A stretch of 34,601 nucleotides of DNA from Candidatus Methanogaster sp. (GTDB lineage Archaea > Halobacteriota > Methanosarcinia > Methanosarcinales > Methanogasteraceae): assembly GCA_013572355.1 (NCBI GenBank), contig QBUV01000094.1, positions 1-34,601 of the forward strand, written 5' to 3'. Shown piece after piece: positions 8,419-17,570 of the stretch (its first letter is position 1; every line of letters begins with the position of its first letter). A model generated the notes under the pieces. That model was not told the DNA's origin, ran no database searches, and saw only the letters and a list, made by a program, of their open reading frames with translations. The translations under genes were made by a program, and so were the position numbers.

Positions 8419-9813
8419 ATGATGAGTATCACTGATGTACTGCGGCGTGTCGAGGAGGCATCTGCCGAGGACGTGGTCGCCGAACATCTCGAGCAGATCC
8501 GCAAGAGCAAGTTTAACACATTCATAACAGTAGCAGAAGATCAATCACTCGAGCGTGCCCGCTTGATCGATTCAGGAGAATTAAAATCAGGCGGCAGACT
8601 CGCAGGCGTCCCGATAGCGATCAAGGACAACATGTCGACGACGGGCATCCTGACGACCTGCGCATCGCATATTCTCGATGGCTACATCCCGCCCTACGAC
8701 GCAACCGTCGTTGAGCGTCTCTATAACGAAGGCGCAATCGTAATCGGGAAGACAAACATGGATGAGTTTGCGATGGGCACATCCACAGAGTCCAGCTACT
8801 ACGGACCGACAAGGAATCCGCACAACCCGGATTGCGTTCCGGGCGGCTCATCTGGAGGGAGTGCTGCCACTGTTGCAGCAGGAGAGGTGGCAATCTCGCT
8901 TGGCTCTGACACAGGCGGCTCTGTCCGGTGTCCTGCGTCCTTCTGCGGCGTTGTCGGGTTAAAGCCGACTTATGGCGCGGTATCCAGATACGGACTTATC
9001 TCGTATGCAAACTCGCTCGAACAGATCGGACCGATCGCATCGAACGTGGAGGACGTCGCGTTCCTCTACTCGATCATCGCTGGCTACGATCCAAAGGATT
9101 CGACGTCTGTGGAGGTCGATACAGAGATCGGCATCGATTGCGACGTCAAGGGGCTTACGATCGGCGTTCCCGCTCAGTACTTTGGTGAGGGGATCGATCC
9201 CGCGGTCGAAAGCGCAGTCTGGGACGGGATACACCGTCTTGAGGGCGAGGGCGCAACATACAGCGAGGTCGATATGCCGCATACCGATTATGCGCTTGCC
9301 GCCTACTACATCATCGCAATGAGCGAGGCGTCCTCGAATCTGGCGAGGTTCGATGGCATGAGGTACGGTCTCCGGACCGAGGATAAGGACTGGAGCACCA
9401 CGTACTCAGAGATCCGTGCACTCGGGTTCGGAGAGGAGGTCAAGCGGAGGATAATTCTCGGCACGTTCTCGCTGTCGACTGGATATCACGACAAATACTA
9501 CTTAAAAGCGCTTCAGGTGCGGACGCTCGTCAAACAGGACTTTGATCGGGCATTCAAGGATGTTGACGTCCTGATTGCGCCGACGATGCCGATGCCTGCG
9601 TTTCGGATTGGGGAACTCGTGGATCCGCTCTCGCAGTACCTTGCCGATGTGAACACCGTTCCGATCAACCTCGCAGGCGTGCCATCGGTATCGGTGCCGT
9701 GCGGGAGCACGGATGGGCTTCCGATCGGGATGCAGATCATTGGGCGGTACTTCGATGAACCAAGGATTCTCGGTGTGGCAGCGGCTGTGGAGCGGTCATT
9801 GCAATACTCGTAA
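8419..9813 (+). CDS. gatA: Asp-tRNA(Asn)/Glu-tRNA(Gln) amidotransferase subunit A
   Basis: 464 aa amidase signature: 'IAIKDNMSTTGILTTCAS', 'GKTNMDEFAMGTSTESSYYGPTRNPHNPDCVPGGSSGGSAATVAAG', 'GSDTGGSVRCPASFCGVVGLKPTYG'. Confidence 0.95.
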   Translation: MMSITDVLRRVEEASAEDVVAEHLEQIRKSKFNTFITVAEDQSLERARLIDSGELKSGGRLAGVPIAIKDNMSTTGILTTCASHILDGYIPPYDATVVERLYNEGAIVIGKTNMDEFAMGTSTESSYYGPTRNPHNPDCVPGGSSGGSAATVAAGEVAISLGSDTGGSVRCPASFCGVVGLKPTYGAVSRYGLISYANSLEQIGPIASNVEDVAFLYSIIAGYDPKDSTSVEVDTEIGIDCDVKGLTIGVPAQYFGEGIDPAVESAVWDGIHRLEGEGATYSEVDMPHTDYALAAYYIIAMSEASSNLARFDGMRYGLRTEDKDWSTTYSEIRALGFGEEVKRRIILGTFSLSTGYHDKYYLKALQVRTLVKQDFDRAFKDVDVLIAPTMPMPAFRIGELVDPLSQYLADVNTVPINLAGVPSVSVPCGSTDGLPIGMQIIGRYFDEPRILGVAAAVERSLQYS

Positions 9814-9851
9814 CGTAGCTGTTCTGCTTCACTTAGCACTTTTAGGGCGAA

Positions 9852-10766
9852 TCAGAAAGTTTCTCGCACAACAACCCCGTCCTCACTTGCCTTCGTCATG
9901 ATCGCACGCCCCCCGGCGTCGTTGATCGCCGAAGCAACCGCGTCGGCAACCGCGTCGCTGGTAAGCGCAACGATGCACCCACCACCGCCAGCGCCGGTGA
10001 TCTTCGCACCATACGCGCCCGCGTCCCTGGCAGCGTACACGAGTCGCGAGAGTTTCGCACTTCCCGCGCCGATCGCATCCAGAAGCCCGTGATCGATGTT
10101 CATCAGTTCCCCGACCGACCTGTAATCGCGTCCCTCGATTAAGGGCACGCCGATCTCTGACAGGTTGTCTATTGTATCGAATATCGAGTCCATGATTCCG
10201 GGATAGTCCTCATGCAGGATTCTGACGTTTCCCACAAGTTCTTTTGTGGAAGAGAACTCTTCTGTGTCCCCGATCACGATATCGCACTCGAGCAGCCGCA
10301 GTCTCGATGATGATACTCCGGGTTTTATCATCATGGTTCCGCCCATCGTCGAGACTGCGGTGTCGGTCGGCGATGCCGTGCCCTGGACATCCCGCTCGAT
10401 CCGGTGCCCCACCTCTGCAAGCGTGGCGCTGTCCATCATGAGCCGGAACTCGGCATTGAGCGCGCCAAGCGTTGCGATCACCGCAGCAGCCGACGATCCG
10501 AGTCCTGATCCGACCGGAATCTCCGAATTGATCCGAACCGAGACCGCAGGGACGGCGAGCGATTCGATGCACCGCGAGATGTAGGGGTGCACCATGTAAT
10601 CGATGCCTGTCGTGCCGAGAAGGGACGAGATCGTCGTCTGGTCAGATTCCGAGACCGTTGCGGTGGTGCGGAGGTTGATTGCGGATGCGATCGCACGCTT
10701 GCCGTAGACTACCGCGTGTTCGCCGAAGAGATATATTTTTCCGGGTGCAGAGCAAGTTGTGGTCAT
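9852..10766 (-). CDS. mvk: Mevalonate kinase (GHMP family)
   Basis: 304 aa; 'CSAPGKIYLFGEHAVVYGKRAIASAI', 'PVGSGLGSSAAAVIATLGAL', 'KITGAGGGGCIVAL'. Confidence 0.93.
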   Translation of the reverse strand: MTTTCSAPGKIYLFGEHAVVYGKRAIASAINLRTTATVSESDQTTISSLLGTTGIDYMVHPYISRCIESLAVPAVSVRINSEIPVGSGLGSSAAAVIATLGALNAEFRLMMDSATLAEVGHRIERDVQGTASPTDTAVSTMGGTMMIKPGVSSSRLRLLECDIVIGDTEEFSSTKELVGNVRILHEDYPGIMDSIFDTIDNLSEIGVPLIEGRDYRSVGELMNIDHGLLDAIGAGSAKLSRLVYAARDAGAYGAKITGAGGGGCIVALTSDAVADAVASAINDAGGRAIMTKASEDGVVVRETF

Positions 10767-10835
10767 GTTATCGCGTGTCTCTCATTTTCTATGGGGTGGT
10801 ATGTTCATTTCTTTCGTTTCAGATAATCTACGAGC

Positions 10836-11198
10836 TCAAAGTCCCAATGCGATCCGCAATCGCTCTTCTATTTCATTCATCAGATCCCTGTCCAGTTCCC
10901 CCAAAACACGCAATACAAGCGACCTATCGAGTAACGCCAACTTGTGCGTCCTGAATACCGAGCGATATTTCAAACCCGCCCCCGGAAAGGAAGAATGTCC
11001 TGGTTCAAGGATGAAATCAGTCGGGAGTAATTCTGCGGGCATCGATGATGAGACGAAAAGACAGAGAACGTCATCAAATCTTCGCATCAGGTGGTCAGGC
11101 GTAAGCACCACCGCTGGACGGACTTTTGTGTTGGTAAGGTCAGTAAACGGGTAGCGAACGAGAACTATACTACCTCGCCTTACGATTCGCTGAGCCAT
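10836..11198 (-). CDS. MazF/PemK-family toxin (growth inhibitor)
   Basis: 120 aa; 'RRGSIVLVRYPFTDLTNTKVRPAVVLTPD' N-terminal SH3-like barrel motif of PemK/MazF. Confidence 0.82.
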   Translation of the reverse strand: MAQRIVRRGSIVLVRYPFTDLTNTKVRPAVVLTPDHLMRRFDDVLCLFVSSSMPAELLPTDFILEPGHSSFPGAGLKYRSVFRTHKLALLDRSLVLRVLGELDRDLMNEIEERLRIALGL

Positions 11199-11437
11199 TT
11201 GACTGCCTCACCATCCTCACTGGAGTAAACATCCTCGCAACTGGCATCCAGCCAGTCGAAACTCCCGGATTCCATGACGAGCTGCATAAGTTCTTGAGTT
11301 GAGATCTCGTCAGTCAGAACCGAGAAATTCTGCAAACTCCGCCGTGCTATCACGAAAGCCGCAAAGATCTCGACTTCTGCACGTTCCTGAGGTGCCATAT
11401 TATCAAGTAATTGTGAGAGTTTTTTTGATACAGGCAT
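11180..11437 (-). CDS. Putative antitoxin partner of the MazF-like toxin
   Basis: 85 aa acidic protein immediately upstream and overlapping the toxin ORF by 19 nt; typical TA gene order and size. Confidence 0.65.
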   Translation of the reverse strand: MPVSKKLSQLLDNMAPQERAEVEIFAAFVIARRSLQNFSVLTDEISTQELMQLVMESGSFDWLDASCEDVYSSEDGEAVKWLSES

Positions 11438-11453
11438 AATTCACCTCTCTATC

Positions 11454-11470
11454 ATTATTTCCTAAATAAT
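11454..11470. promoter_or_regulatory. Palindrome ATTATTT-CCT-AAATAAT upstream of the TA pair (candidate autoregulatory operator)
   Basis: Perfect 7-bp inverted repeat 16 nt upstream of the antitoxin start on the minus strand, near TATA-like AT-rich DNA. Confidence 0.45.
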
Positions 11471-11533
11471 TTACCTTTACGCCACAATGGTTTAAATAAT
11501 AAATTTGCCTGCCCGACTATACCGCACACAAAA

Positions 11534-13255
11534 TCAACCCCCGCCTTTCGCGACCCCGATCAGCTGTTTCGTGTACGGGTGCTCAGGATTTGCGATGACA
11601 CGGTGTGCTGGCGCGTTCTCCACGATCTTGCCACCATGCAGCACCGCGATCCGGTCGCTCACCTTGCGTGCAACCCCGATGTCGTGCGTCACAAAGAGCA
11701 TGGAGATGCCACGCTCGTTCTGCAGGTCGAGGAGGAGCCTCAGAACCTTTGCCTGGACGCTCGAGTCAAGGAAGGACGTCGATTCATCCGCGATGAGTAG
11801 ATGTGGCTTCATTATCAGCGCACGTGCTATAGCCACCCGCTGCAACTCACCTCCGCTTAATTCATGCGGATATTTCTGCAGAAAATACTCATCAACCGGC
11901 AGTTGCACCTCTCGAAGCGCGCTTTCAATCCTATCCCCGGATTCGTCATCGAATTCTCCGTGTATGTGCAGGGGCTCTGCAATCGCCTCAGACACCGTGA
12001 ACCTGTGACTGATCGAGTCCCTTGGTGACTGGTAGACGATCCCAACCGTTTTTGCAAACTCTTTCCGGTCGATATCTGAAACCCCCCTCCCTCGAAAGAG
12101 AATCTCCCCGCTATCCGGCTTGATCGTGCCTGCGATCAGGTATGCAAGCGTGGTCTTCCCGGAGCCGGTCTCGCCCACGAGTGCGAGTATCTCACCCTCG
12201 TCAAGCGTAAGAGAGATGTCGCTTAAGACCCGGAGGTCTTTGTATGACTTCGAGACGTCTTTCACAGATACCATGGTCGCTATGCCGCCGCGGTGGCAGA
12301 CGACATAACCATAGTCCTCCTTTACACTACTATCCCCCCTCGGCACCGCCTGCGGTTCTTTCTGCGAGCAGACACCGATCGACTGCGTACATCTCGGCTG
12401 GAAGATGCAACAGCTACGCTCGCTGGATCGGGAAAACATGGATGGCGGAACTCCCCTCACACCTGCAAGGTCTTTAGCACGCTCCATCATAGGAAACGAC
12501 CGGACAAGCGCACGGGTGTACGGATGGCGTGGCGCATCCAGGAGTTCATGGGATGGCAGGGATTCGAGAATGCTCCCGAAATAGAGCACCTCGCAGCGAT
12601 CAGAGCAGATGGGCACAAAGGAGAGGTCATGGGTTATCAGAAGCACCGCCTTACCTGCATCCACCTGTTCGTTTATCACCTCGGCAAGGTACGATTTCGT
12701 GATCGCATCGACAGATGCAACAGGTTCGTCGAGCACGAGGATTCCCGGGTCTGTGATCAGCGCCATCGCCATCAGGACCCGCTGGCGTTCGCCGGCACTG
12801 ATCTGGTGCGGGTACAGGATATCGCGCCCCGCTTTTATCTTTAAGTAATCAAGCATCCTTTCGGACCGCTCCCGTGCAATACTCCGGGATTCCCCGTTCT
12901 TGATCAGCGGTTCGGCGACCTGATCGATGATCCGGTGAACCGGGTTTAGCACGTCCCCGTAATTCTGGAACACGATAGCGATCTCATTCCACCTGATCGT
13001 TTCCATCTCCGAATCGGAAAGACCGGATACATCGGTGCCGCCCACCAGAACCTGCCCCGTCATCACAGCGTTTGGTGCCAGGAGTTTCATGGAAGCGAGT
13101 GCGAGCGTCGACTTTCCGGAACCGGACTCCCCGACCACGGAAACGCACTCTCCCTCATTTATTTTAATAGATATGTTGTCCAGGGCAGTAATGTGGTCAT
13201 CAGGCGAACCTGATACACCGTACCGCACATTCAGATTCTTAAATTGGAGTGACAT
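11534..13255 (-). CDS. Fused dual ATPase of an oligopeptide/nickel-type ABC transporter (DppD-DppF-like)
   Basis: 573 aa; two Walker A motifs (GESGSGKST, GETGSGKTT), signature motifs ISAGERQR and LSGGELQR, Walker B 'ILVLDEP' and 'LLIADES', plus oligo_HPY-type C-terminus of the first half. Confidence 0.92.
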   Translation of the reverse strand: MSLQFKNLNVRYGVSGSPDDHITALDNISIKINEGECVSVVGESGSGKSTLALASMKLLAPNAVMTGQVLVGGTDVSGLSDSEMETIRWNEIAIVFQNYGDVLNPVHRIIDQVAEPLIKNGESRSIARERSERMLDYLKIKAGRDILYPHQISAGERQRVLMAMALITDPGILVLDEPVASVDAITKSYLAEVINEQVDAGKAVLLITHDLSFVPICSDRCEVLYFGSILESLPSHELLDAPRHPYTRALVRSFPMMERAKDLAGVRGVPPSMFSRSSERSCCIFQPRCTQSIGVCSQKEPQAVPRGDSSVKEDYGYVVCHRGGIATMVSVKDVSKSYKDLRVLSDISLTLDEGEILALVGETGSGKTTLAYLIAGTIKPDSGEILFRGRGVSDIDRKEFAKTVGIVYQSPRDSISHRFTVSEAIAEPLHIHGEFDDESGDRIESALREVQLPVDEYFLQKYPHELSGGELQRVAIARALIMKPHLLIADESTSFLDSSVQAKVLRLLLDLQNERGISMLFVTHDIGVARKVSDRIAVLHGGKIVENAPAHRVIANPEHPYTKQLIGVAKGGG

Positions 13256-14102
13256 TGTTCCTCCGCAGTCTCGGATCGAATATCTCCTCTATCGCGTAAG
13301 ATATGAGTCCGAGCGAGATGATAAGCAGTGAAAGTGCGACAACTGGCGGAAGCAGCCAGTTGAACCAGACGCCGAAACACGGATCTAGGTAGCGCATCGC
13401 ATAACTCATCATGATCCCGAGACTCTTTGTGGTCGGATCGAATATTCCGAGGAATGATAAGCCTGCTTCCATGAAGACCGCGATCCGGGCTTTTGTGACA
13501 AAACCCATAGCATACAGCGGAAAGAGTTCTGGCATGATGTGCTTGTACATGATATAGCTCGTCGGTGCGCCCGTGTTCTTTGCAGCTTTTACATACAGCT
13601 TCGTCTTAAGCGAGAGCGTTTGTGCCCGCATCCCTCTTGCTATGGTCTGCCACAGCACAAGCGAGAGTGCAATTATCAGAACGGTGGTGGACGGCTTGAA
13701 GTACGCTGCAATCAGTATCAGTACCATGATCGTTGGTATCGCAAGCAGGGCATCAGCGAGCCTCATGACGATCATGTCATACATCCCGCCGATCAACGCG
13801 GCAGAGACGCCGAGTACGATCCCGATCGTGCAGGTGATGGTTGCAACCGCTATTCCGAAGAGAATCGAGGTTCGAAGTGCCCACAGAAGCTCGCTGAATA
13901 TGTCATAGCCGATATCATTGGTTCCGAGAAGGTGTTCCCTCGATGGCGGCTGGAACGCTGAGGCTGAGTAATCCCATGGATCGTGTGGTGCGATTACCGG
14001 GGCAAGGATCGCTGTTGTGAATAAGAATAAGATTAGCACGAGTCCGGCGACACCGATTTTATCCTTTGCAAACTCTTGGAATGGTTTAATATGCATATCC
14101 AA
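13239..14102 (-). CDS. ABC transporter permease (DppC-like)
   Basis: 287 aa; 'LAPVIAPHDPWDYSASAFQPPSREHLLGTNDIGYDIFSELLWALRTSILFGIAVA' DppC signature. Confidence 0.92.
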   Translation of the reverse strand: MDMHIKPFQEFAKDKIGVAGLVLILFLFTTAILAPVIAPHDPWDYSASAFQPPSREHLLGTNDIGYDIFSELLWALRTSILFGIAVATITCTIGIVLGVSAALIGGMYDMIVMRLADALLAIPTIMVLILIAAYFKPSTTVLIIALSLVLWQTIARGMRAQTLSLKTKLYVKAAKNTGAPTSYIMYKHIMPELFPLYAMGFVTKARIAVFMEAGLSFLGIFDPTTKSLGIMMSYAMRYLDPCFGVWFNWLLPPVVALSLLIISLGLISYAIEEIFDPRLRRNNVTPI

Positions 14103-15060
14103 CCCTCGGATCGATCTTTTTATACATCAGGTCAACAACAATGTTAATCAGGAGTACCAGAATCACTGATACCGTGAGAATCCCCTGCATCAGTGGCAGA
14201 TCACGGTTCGATATCGCATGATACGTCAGAAGCCCGAGTCCAGGGTATGCAAAGATAGTTTCGATGAAAAGCGCGCCCGTTATGAGGTATGCGATCCTGA
14301 TACCGATCCTTGTTGCGAACGGGAGTATCGCATTCCTTGCAGCGTGAAGATACTTTATCCTGCGATTTTTGATGCCCTTCGCACGGGCTGTGAGCACGTA
14401 GGGCTCGCGAATCGTGAGCAGCATGCTGTTCCTGATCAGGAGATAGTCGCCAGGGATCATGGAGAGCGTGAGCGTTGCAAGCGGCAGCACCAGGTGCCAG
14501 AGGACGTCTTTGATATACTCGATGCCCTCTGCACCCGAGTACGGTGTCATTGCGCCTGTACTCGGAAACCATCCGAAGTACAGGCAGAATACCGTAAGCG
14601 ATGTGATGCCGATTGCGAGAGACGGGATGCCGTCGAGTAGCAGCATGAACGTGAGGAGCGTTTTGTCGAACCGTCCGCCGCGCCGCCACGAACTCTCAAC
14701 GCCCAGCACGATTCCCGCAACGGCTGACAGAATAAACGAGGTTCCCACAAGAAGCAGCGTCCACGGCAGCGCACCCATTATGAGATCCGCAGTGGATGCG
14801 TGGCAGATGTATGAATATCCAAGATCTCCGTGTGCGAGCTCTGTGAGGTATATAAAGAACTGTTCGTGAAGCGGCAGGTCGAGCCCGTGCATCCTGACGA
14901 GTTCCGCATACATCTCTTCAGTCATCAACGTCTCGTGACCGCTGTACATCGCAAGTATTGCGTCACCTGGCAGAAGCCGCGGTAACAGGAAATTGAGGAA
15001 AAGGAGGATAAAGATGGTTAGTAGATAGGCTACTACCATCTTCATCGTCCTGTTTCGCAT
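14086..15060 (-). CDS. ABC transporter permease (DppB-like)
   Basis: 324 aa; 'LPRLLPGDAILAM', 'LDLPLHEQFFIYLTELAHGDLGYSY', C-terminal 'IETIFAYPGLGLLTYHAISNRDLPLMQGILTV'. Confidence 0.92.
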   Translation of the reverse strand: MRNRTMKMVVAYLLTIFILLFLNFLLPRLLPGDAILAMYSGHETLMTEEMYAELVRMHGLDLPLHEQFFIYLTELAHGDLGYSYICHASTADLIMGALPWTLLLVGTSFILSAVAGIVLGVESSWRRGGRFDKTLLTFMLLLDGIPSLAIGITSLTVFCLYFGWFPSTGAMTPYSGAEGIEYIKDVLWHLVLPLATLTLSMIPGDYLLIRNSMLLTIREPYVLTARAKGIKNRRIKYLHAARNAILPFATRIGIRIAYLITGALFIETIFAYPGLGLLTYHAISNRDLPLMQGILTVSVILVLLINIVVDLMYKKIDPRVGYAY

Positions 15061-15061
15061 G

Positions 15062-16816
15062 TTATGGCTTCCTGTTAGAGCGTTTCATCTGCACGATCGC
15101 GAATGCTGTCAGAATTGCGATCACCGCTAAACCCGGCGCGATCGGGGTCGCCTCTGCAGCAGTCCCGGTTTCTGTGGCTGTTGTTTCTGTTGCTTCTGCT
15201 ATTTCACCTGACATAGCGCCATCCCCTATCAGAGCGATCTTGTTCTGCGGGATCGGGATTCCTTTGGCGATTCCTCCGGTCGTGTAGAACCATTCGACTC
15301 CGGCGTCCGGACTGTATGCGTAATACCATGTCGGGTAATACAGCGAGATCGCGGGAAGTTCCCGTGCATATACGTTCTGGGATTCATGGACCGCAGCAAG
15401 CCTCTTTTCGGGATCCATCTCGTGCATCAGATCGTCCAGAAGTTCGTTTAACTCCTCGCTCTTGTTATATCTGGCAGTATTCGGACTTGTCTTGGCTCCC
15501 GGAACCTGCACGACCTTCTCGTAGAGAATCTTTGGATCGCCGCCGATGCCACCGTGTCCTGAGATTGCGAGATCAAAGTCCCAGTTGATCACTTTTGTAT
15601 CGACCACCTTTGTGTCAAGGGAGGTAAGATCGATCCGTATTCCAACTTTTTCGAGCTGGTTTTTGAGGATCTCCCCGTCCCGGTCAGGCGTGGGCTGTCC
15701 ACCGACACCGATCATCGAGACGAGCACCTGAAGTTGCAGGGGCTTACCGTCCTTTGTGAAAACGCCATCCTCCCAGACGTAGCCGAGCGTTGAGATCATT
15801 TCCTTCGCCTTATCGGGATTGTACGGGTAGTCAGGAACGTTCGGGCTTGCCCACACGCTCTCAGATGAGATCAGTCCATAACTTGCAGGCTTTCCGTGCC
15901 CTCTCAAAGATTTATCCACAAACTCACTCTGGTTGATCGCATAACAAAGAGCCTGCCTGAATACGATATTATCAAGCGGCTCCCTGTTGTGGTTGATCAT
16001 CAGGTTCTTGTTCCAGTAATGCGGACCCTCTATCACGACAAATCCAAGCCCTCCAATAGTATCTGCCATATCAGGTTTCACATCAGCAAAATCGACCTCG
16101 CCGTGCTGAAGCGCCATCTGTGGGTCGCCTGCCTTCACATAGATCAGCCGGTCAATGATCGGTCTTCCGAGATAATATTCGTCGAATGCCTCGTACCGGT
16201 ATGTTCCGTGCTCCTTACTGAAATCGGCGTACTTGAAAGGACCGCATCCGATGAAGGCACCCGCCTCCACAAAGTCCATCGGGTTTGCAACGTCTTTCCA
16301 GATATGTTCTGGCAGAATCGGCATCGTGCCGCCGATATCCTCCATAAACGGCGCATACGGGCCGCTCATGTATATCTTAACCGTGTGCGGACCTATCACT
16401 TCTGCCCTGTCAACGCTATCGAGAACTGTCCAGCCATAAGGATGCTCCTTCATGTACGCTATGGTGAAGGCGACATCATCGGCAGTCACTGGCTCACCGT
16501 CGTGCCACTTTGCATTCTCTGCCAGATTAAAGACGTAAACATCTTCTTCGGGAGAGTATTCCCAGTCTTCTGCCAGCAAGGGAATCGGACCCGTGGTCTC
16601 ATTCTTCCACACAAGCGTATCAAAGATGAAATGCATCCTCACGTATCCAGGTCCCCGTGAATAAGCCAGATACGGGGACGGATTTCCCCAATCGCCTGCT
16701 TTATCTGCGATCCTGACCTCTCGCTCCGCAGCAGCACTGATTGCGGGCGTGAGCAGACAGAGGCAGATTATTGCGGATGCGATCAGTATCAATGATGCGA
16801 TCAGTATCCGCCTCAT
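15062..16816 (-). CDS. ABC transporter substrate-binding protein, family 5, with C-terminal TM anchor
   Basis: Start likely MRRILIAS at 16816 (ATGA overlap with FmdE gene); signal peptide, 'WKNETTGPIPLLAEDWEYSPEEDVYVFNLAENAKWHDGEPVTADDVAFT'; C-terminus T/E-rich linker plus 'APGLAVIAILTAFAIVQMKRSNRK'. Confidence 0.92.
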   Translation of the reverse strand: MRRILIASLILIASAIICLCLLTPAISAAAEREVRIADKAGDWGNPSPYLAYSRGPGYVRMHFIFDTLVWKNETTGPIPLLAEDWEYSPEEDVYVFNLAENAKWHDGEPVTADDVAFTIAYMKEHPYGWTVLDSVDRAEVIGPHTVKIYMSGPYAPFMEDIGGTMPILPEHIWKDVANPMDFVEAGAFIGCGPFKYADFSKEHGTYRYEAFDEYYLGRPIIDRLIYVKAGDPQMALQHGEVDFADVKPDMADTIGGLGFVVIEGPHYWNKNLMINHNREPLDNIVFRQALCYAINQSEFVDKSLRGHGKPASYGLISSESVWASPNVPDYPYNPDKAKEMISTLGYVWEDGVFTKDGKPLQLQVLVSMIGVGGQPTPDRDGEILKNQLEKVGIRIDLTSLDTKVVDTKVINWDFDLAISGHGGIGGDPKILYEKVVQVPGAKTSPNTARYNKSEELNELLDDLMHEMDPEKRLAAVHESQNVYARELPAISLYYPTWYYAYSPDAGVEWFYTTGGIAKGIPIPQNKIALIGDGAMSGEIAEATETTATETGTAAEATPIAPGLAVIAILTAFAIVQMKRSNRKP

Positions 16817-17418
16817 TTCATCAACTCCTCGAAACACGGGATGCAGTGTGGTGCACCGTCCAGAAGCCGGATCCGCGTCTCCATCACAGGTTCGCCGCAG
16901 CTATCGCAGCATATCGATTCGTGGATATGCGCCATCGGTAGCGGTTCCGGAGTGATCACCTCTATGCTCAGAAGATCCGCTTCCGGGAGATCCAGTAGCG
17001 CATTACTTTTTTCGATGTGTAACCGCTTGAACTCCTCCATTTCAGCAGGAGTTGCTGTTTTCTCTTTGACTTTGGCGAAGAGGTCCAGATGATGTTTGTC
17101 CGTTATGACTGCCCCTTCCTTGACGGAAATCCTAATTGCCTTCTGGTTTTCACGGTTCATGAACGTATAGACGTATTTACCATAATCCTTGAAGATCAGG
17201 TTTCCTTTGCCAAACGTACAGCCAGTCAGCACCTGGATGGCATCCACGCCGCAGGAGCTGTTCTCGACGATTGCGACCATCTCCTCGTCCTTAGCAGGCT
17301 TCCCCAGTTCTCTCAACGCAACCAGAGAGACCCGTAGCCCCATCGCAAGTCCGGGGCACTGGTGTCCGTGAAACCGGATAGCAGTCTCGAGTATGGATTT
17401 AGTATCAGTAGAGTCCAT
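16813..17418 (-). CDS. FmdE family protein with C-terminal zinc-finger
   Basis: 201 aa; 'RFHGHQCPGLAMGLRVSLVALRELG', 'NSSCGVDAIQVLTGCTFGKGNLIFKDYGKYVYTFMNR', C-terminal 'CCDSCGEPVMETRIRLLDGAPHCIPCFEEL'. Confidence 0.9.
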   Translation of the reverse strand: MDSTDTKSILETAIRFHGHQCPGLAMGLRVSLVALRELGKPAKDEEMVAIVENSSCGVDAIQVLTGCTFGKGNLIFKDYGKYVYTFMNRENQKAIRISVKEGAVITDKHHLDLFAKVKEKTATPAEMEEFKRLHIEKSNALLDLPEADLLSIEVITPEPLPMAHIHESICCDSCGEPVMETRIRLLDGAPHCIPCFEELMK

Positions 17419-17570
17419 GTCCTACGCTACTTATTGATACTATTAAAAGTTTTTGTTGAATGATTTATCAGGAGTCGGCGAAAGTTTTATATGACATGAA
17501 ATTATTGTGTTTTGGAAGTAGCAGCAATAACTACTATATATGTAACAAAAGCGTATGAGGTATAAATAAA

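Noticed and set aside
8310-9851. A gatC or gatB gene next to gatA
   Set aside because: Only about 110 bp upstream and 38 bp downstream; no room and no ORF. They must be elsewhere.
15896-16660. 254-aa plus-strand ORF within the SBP gene
   Set aside because: Antisense shadow ORF with no recognisable domain.
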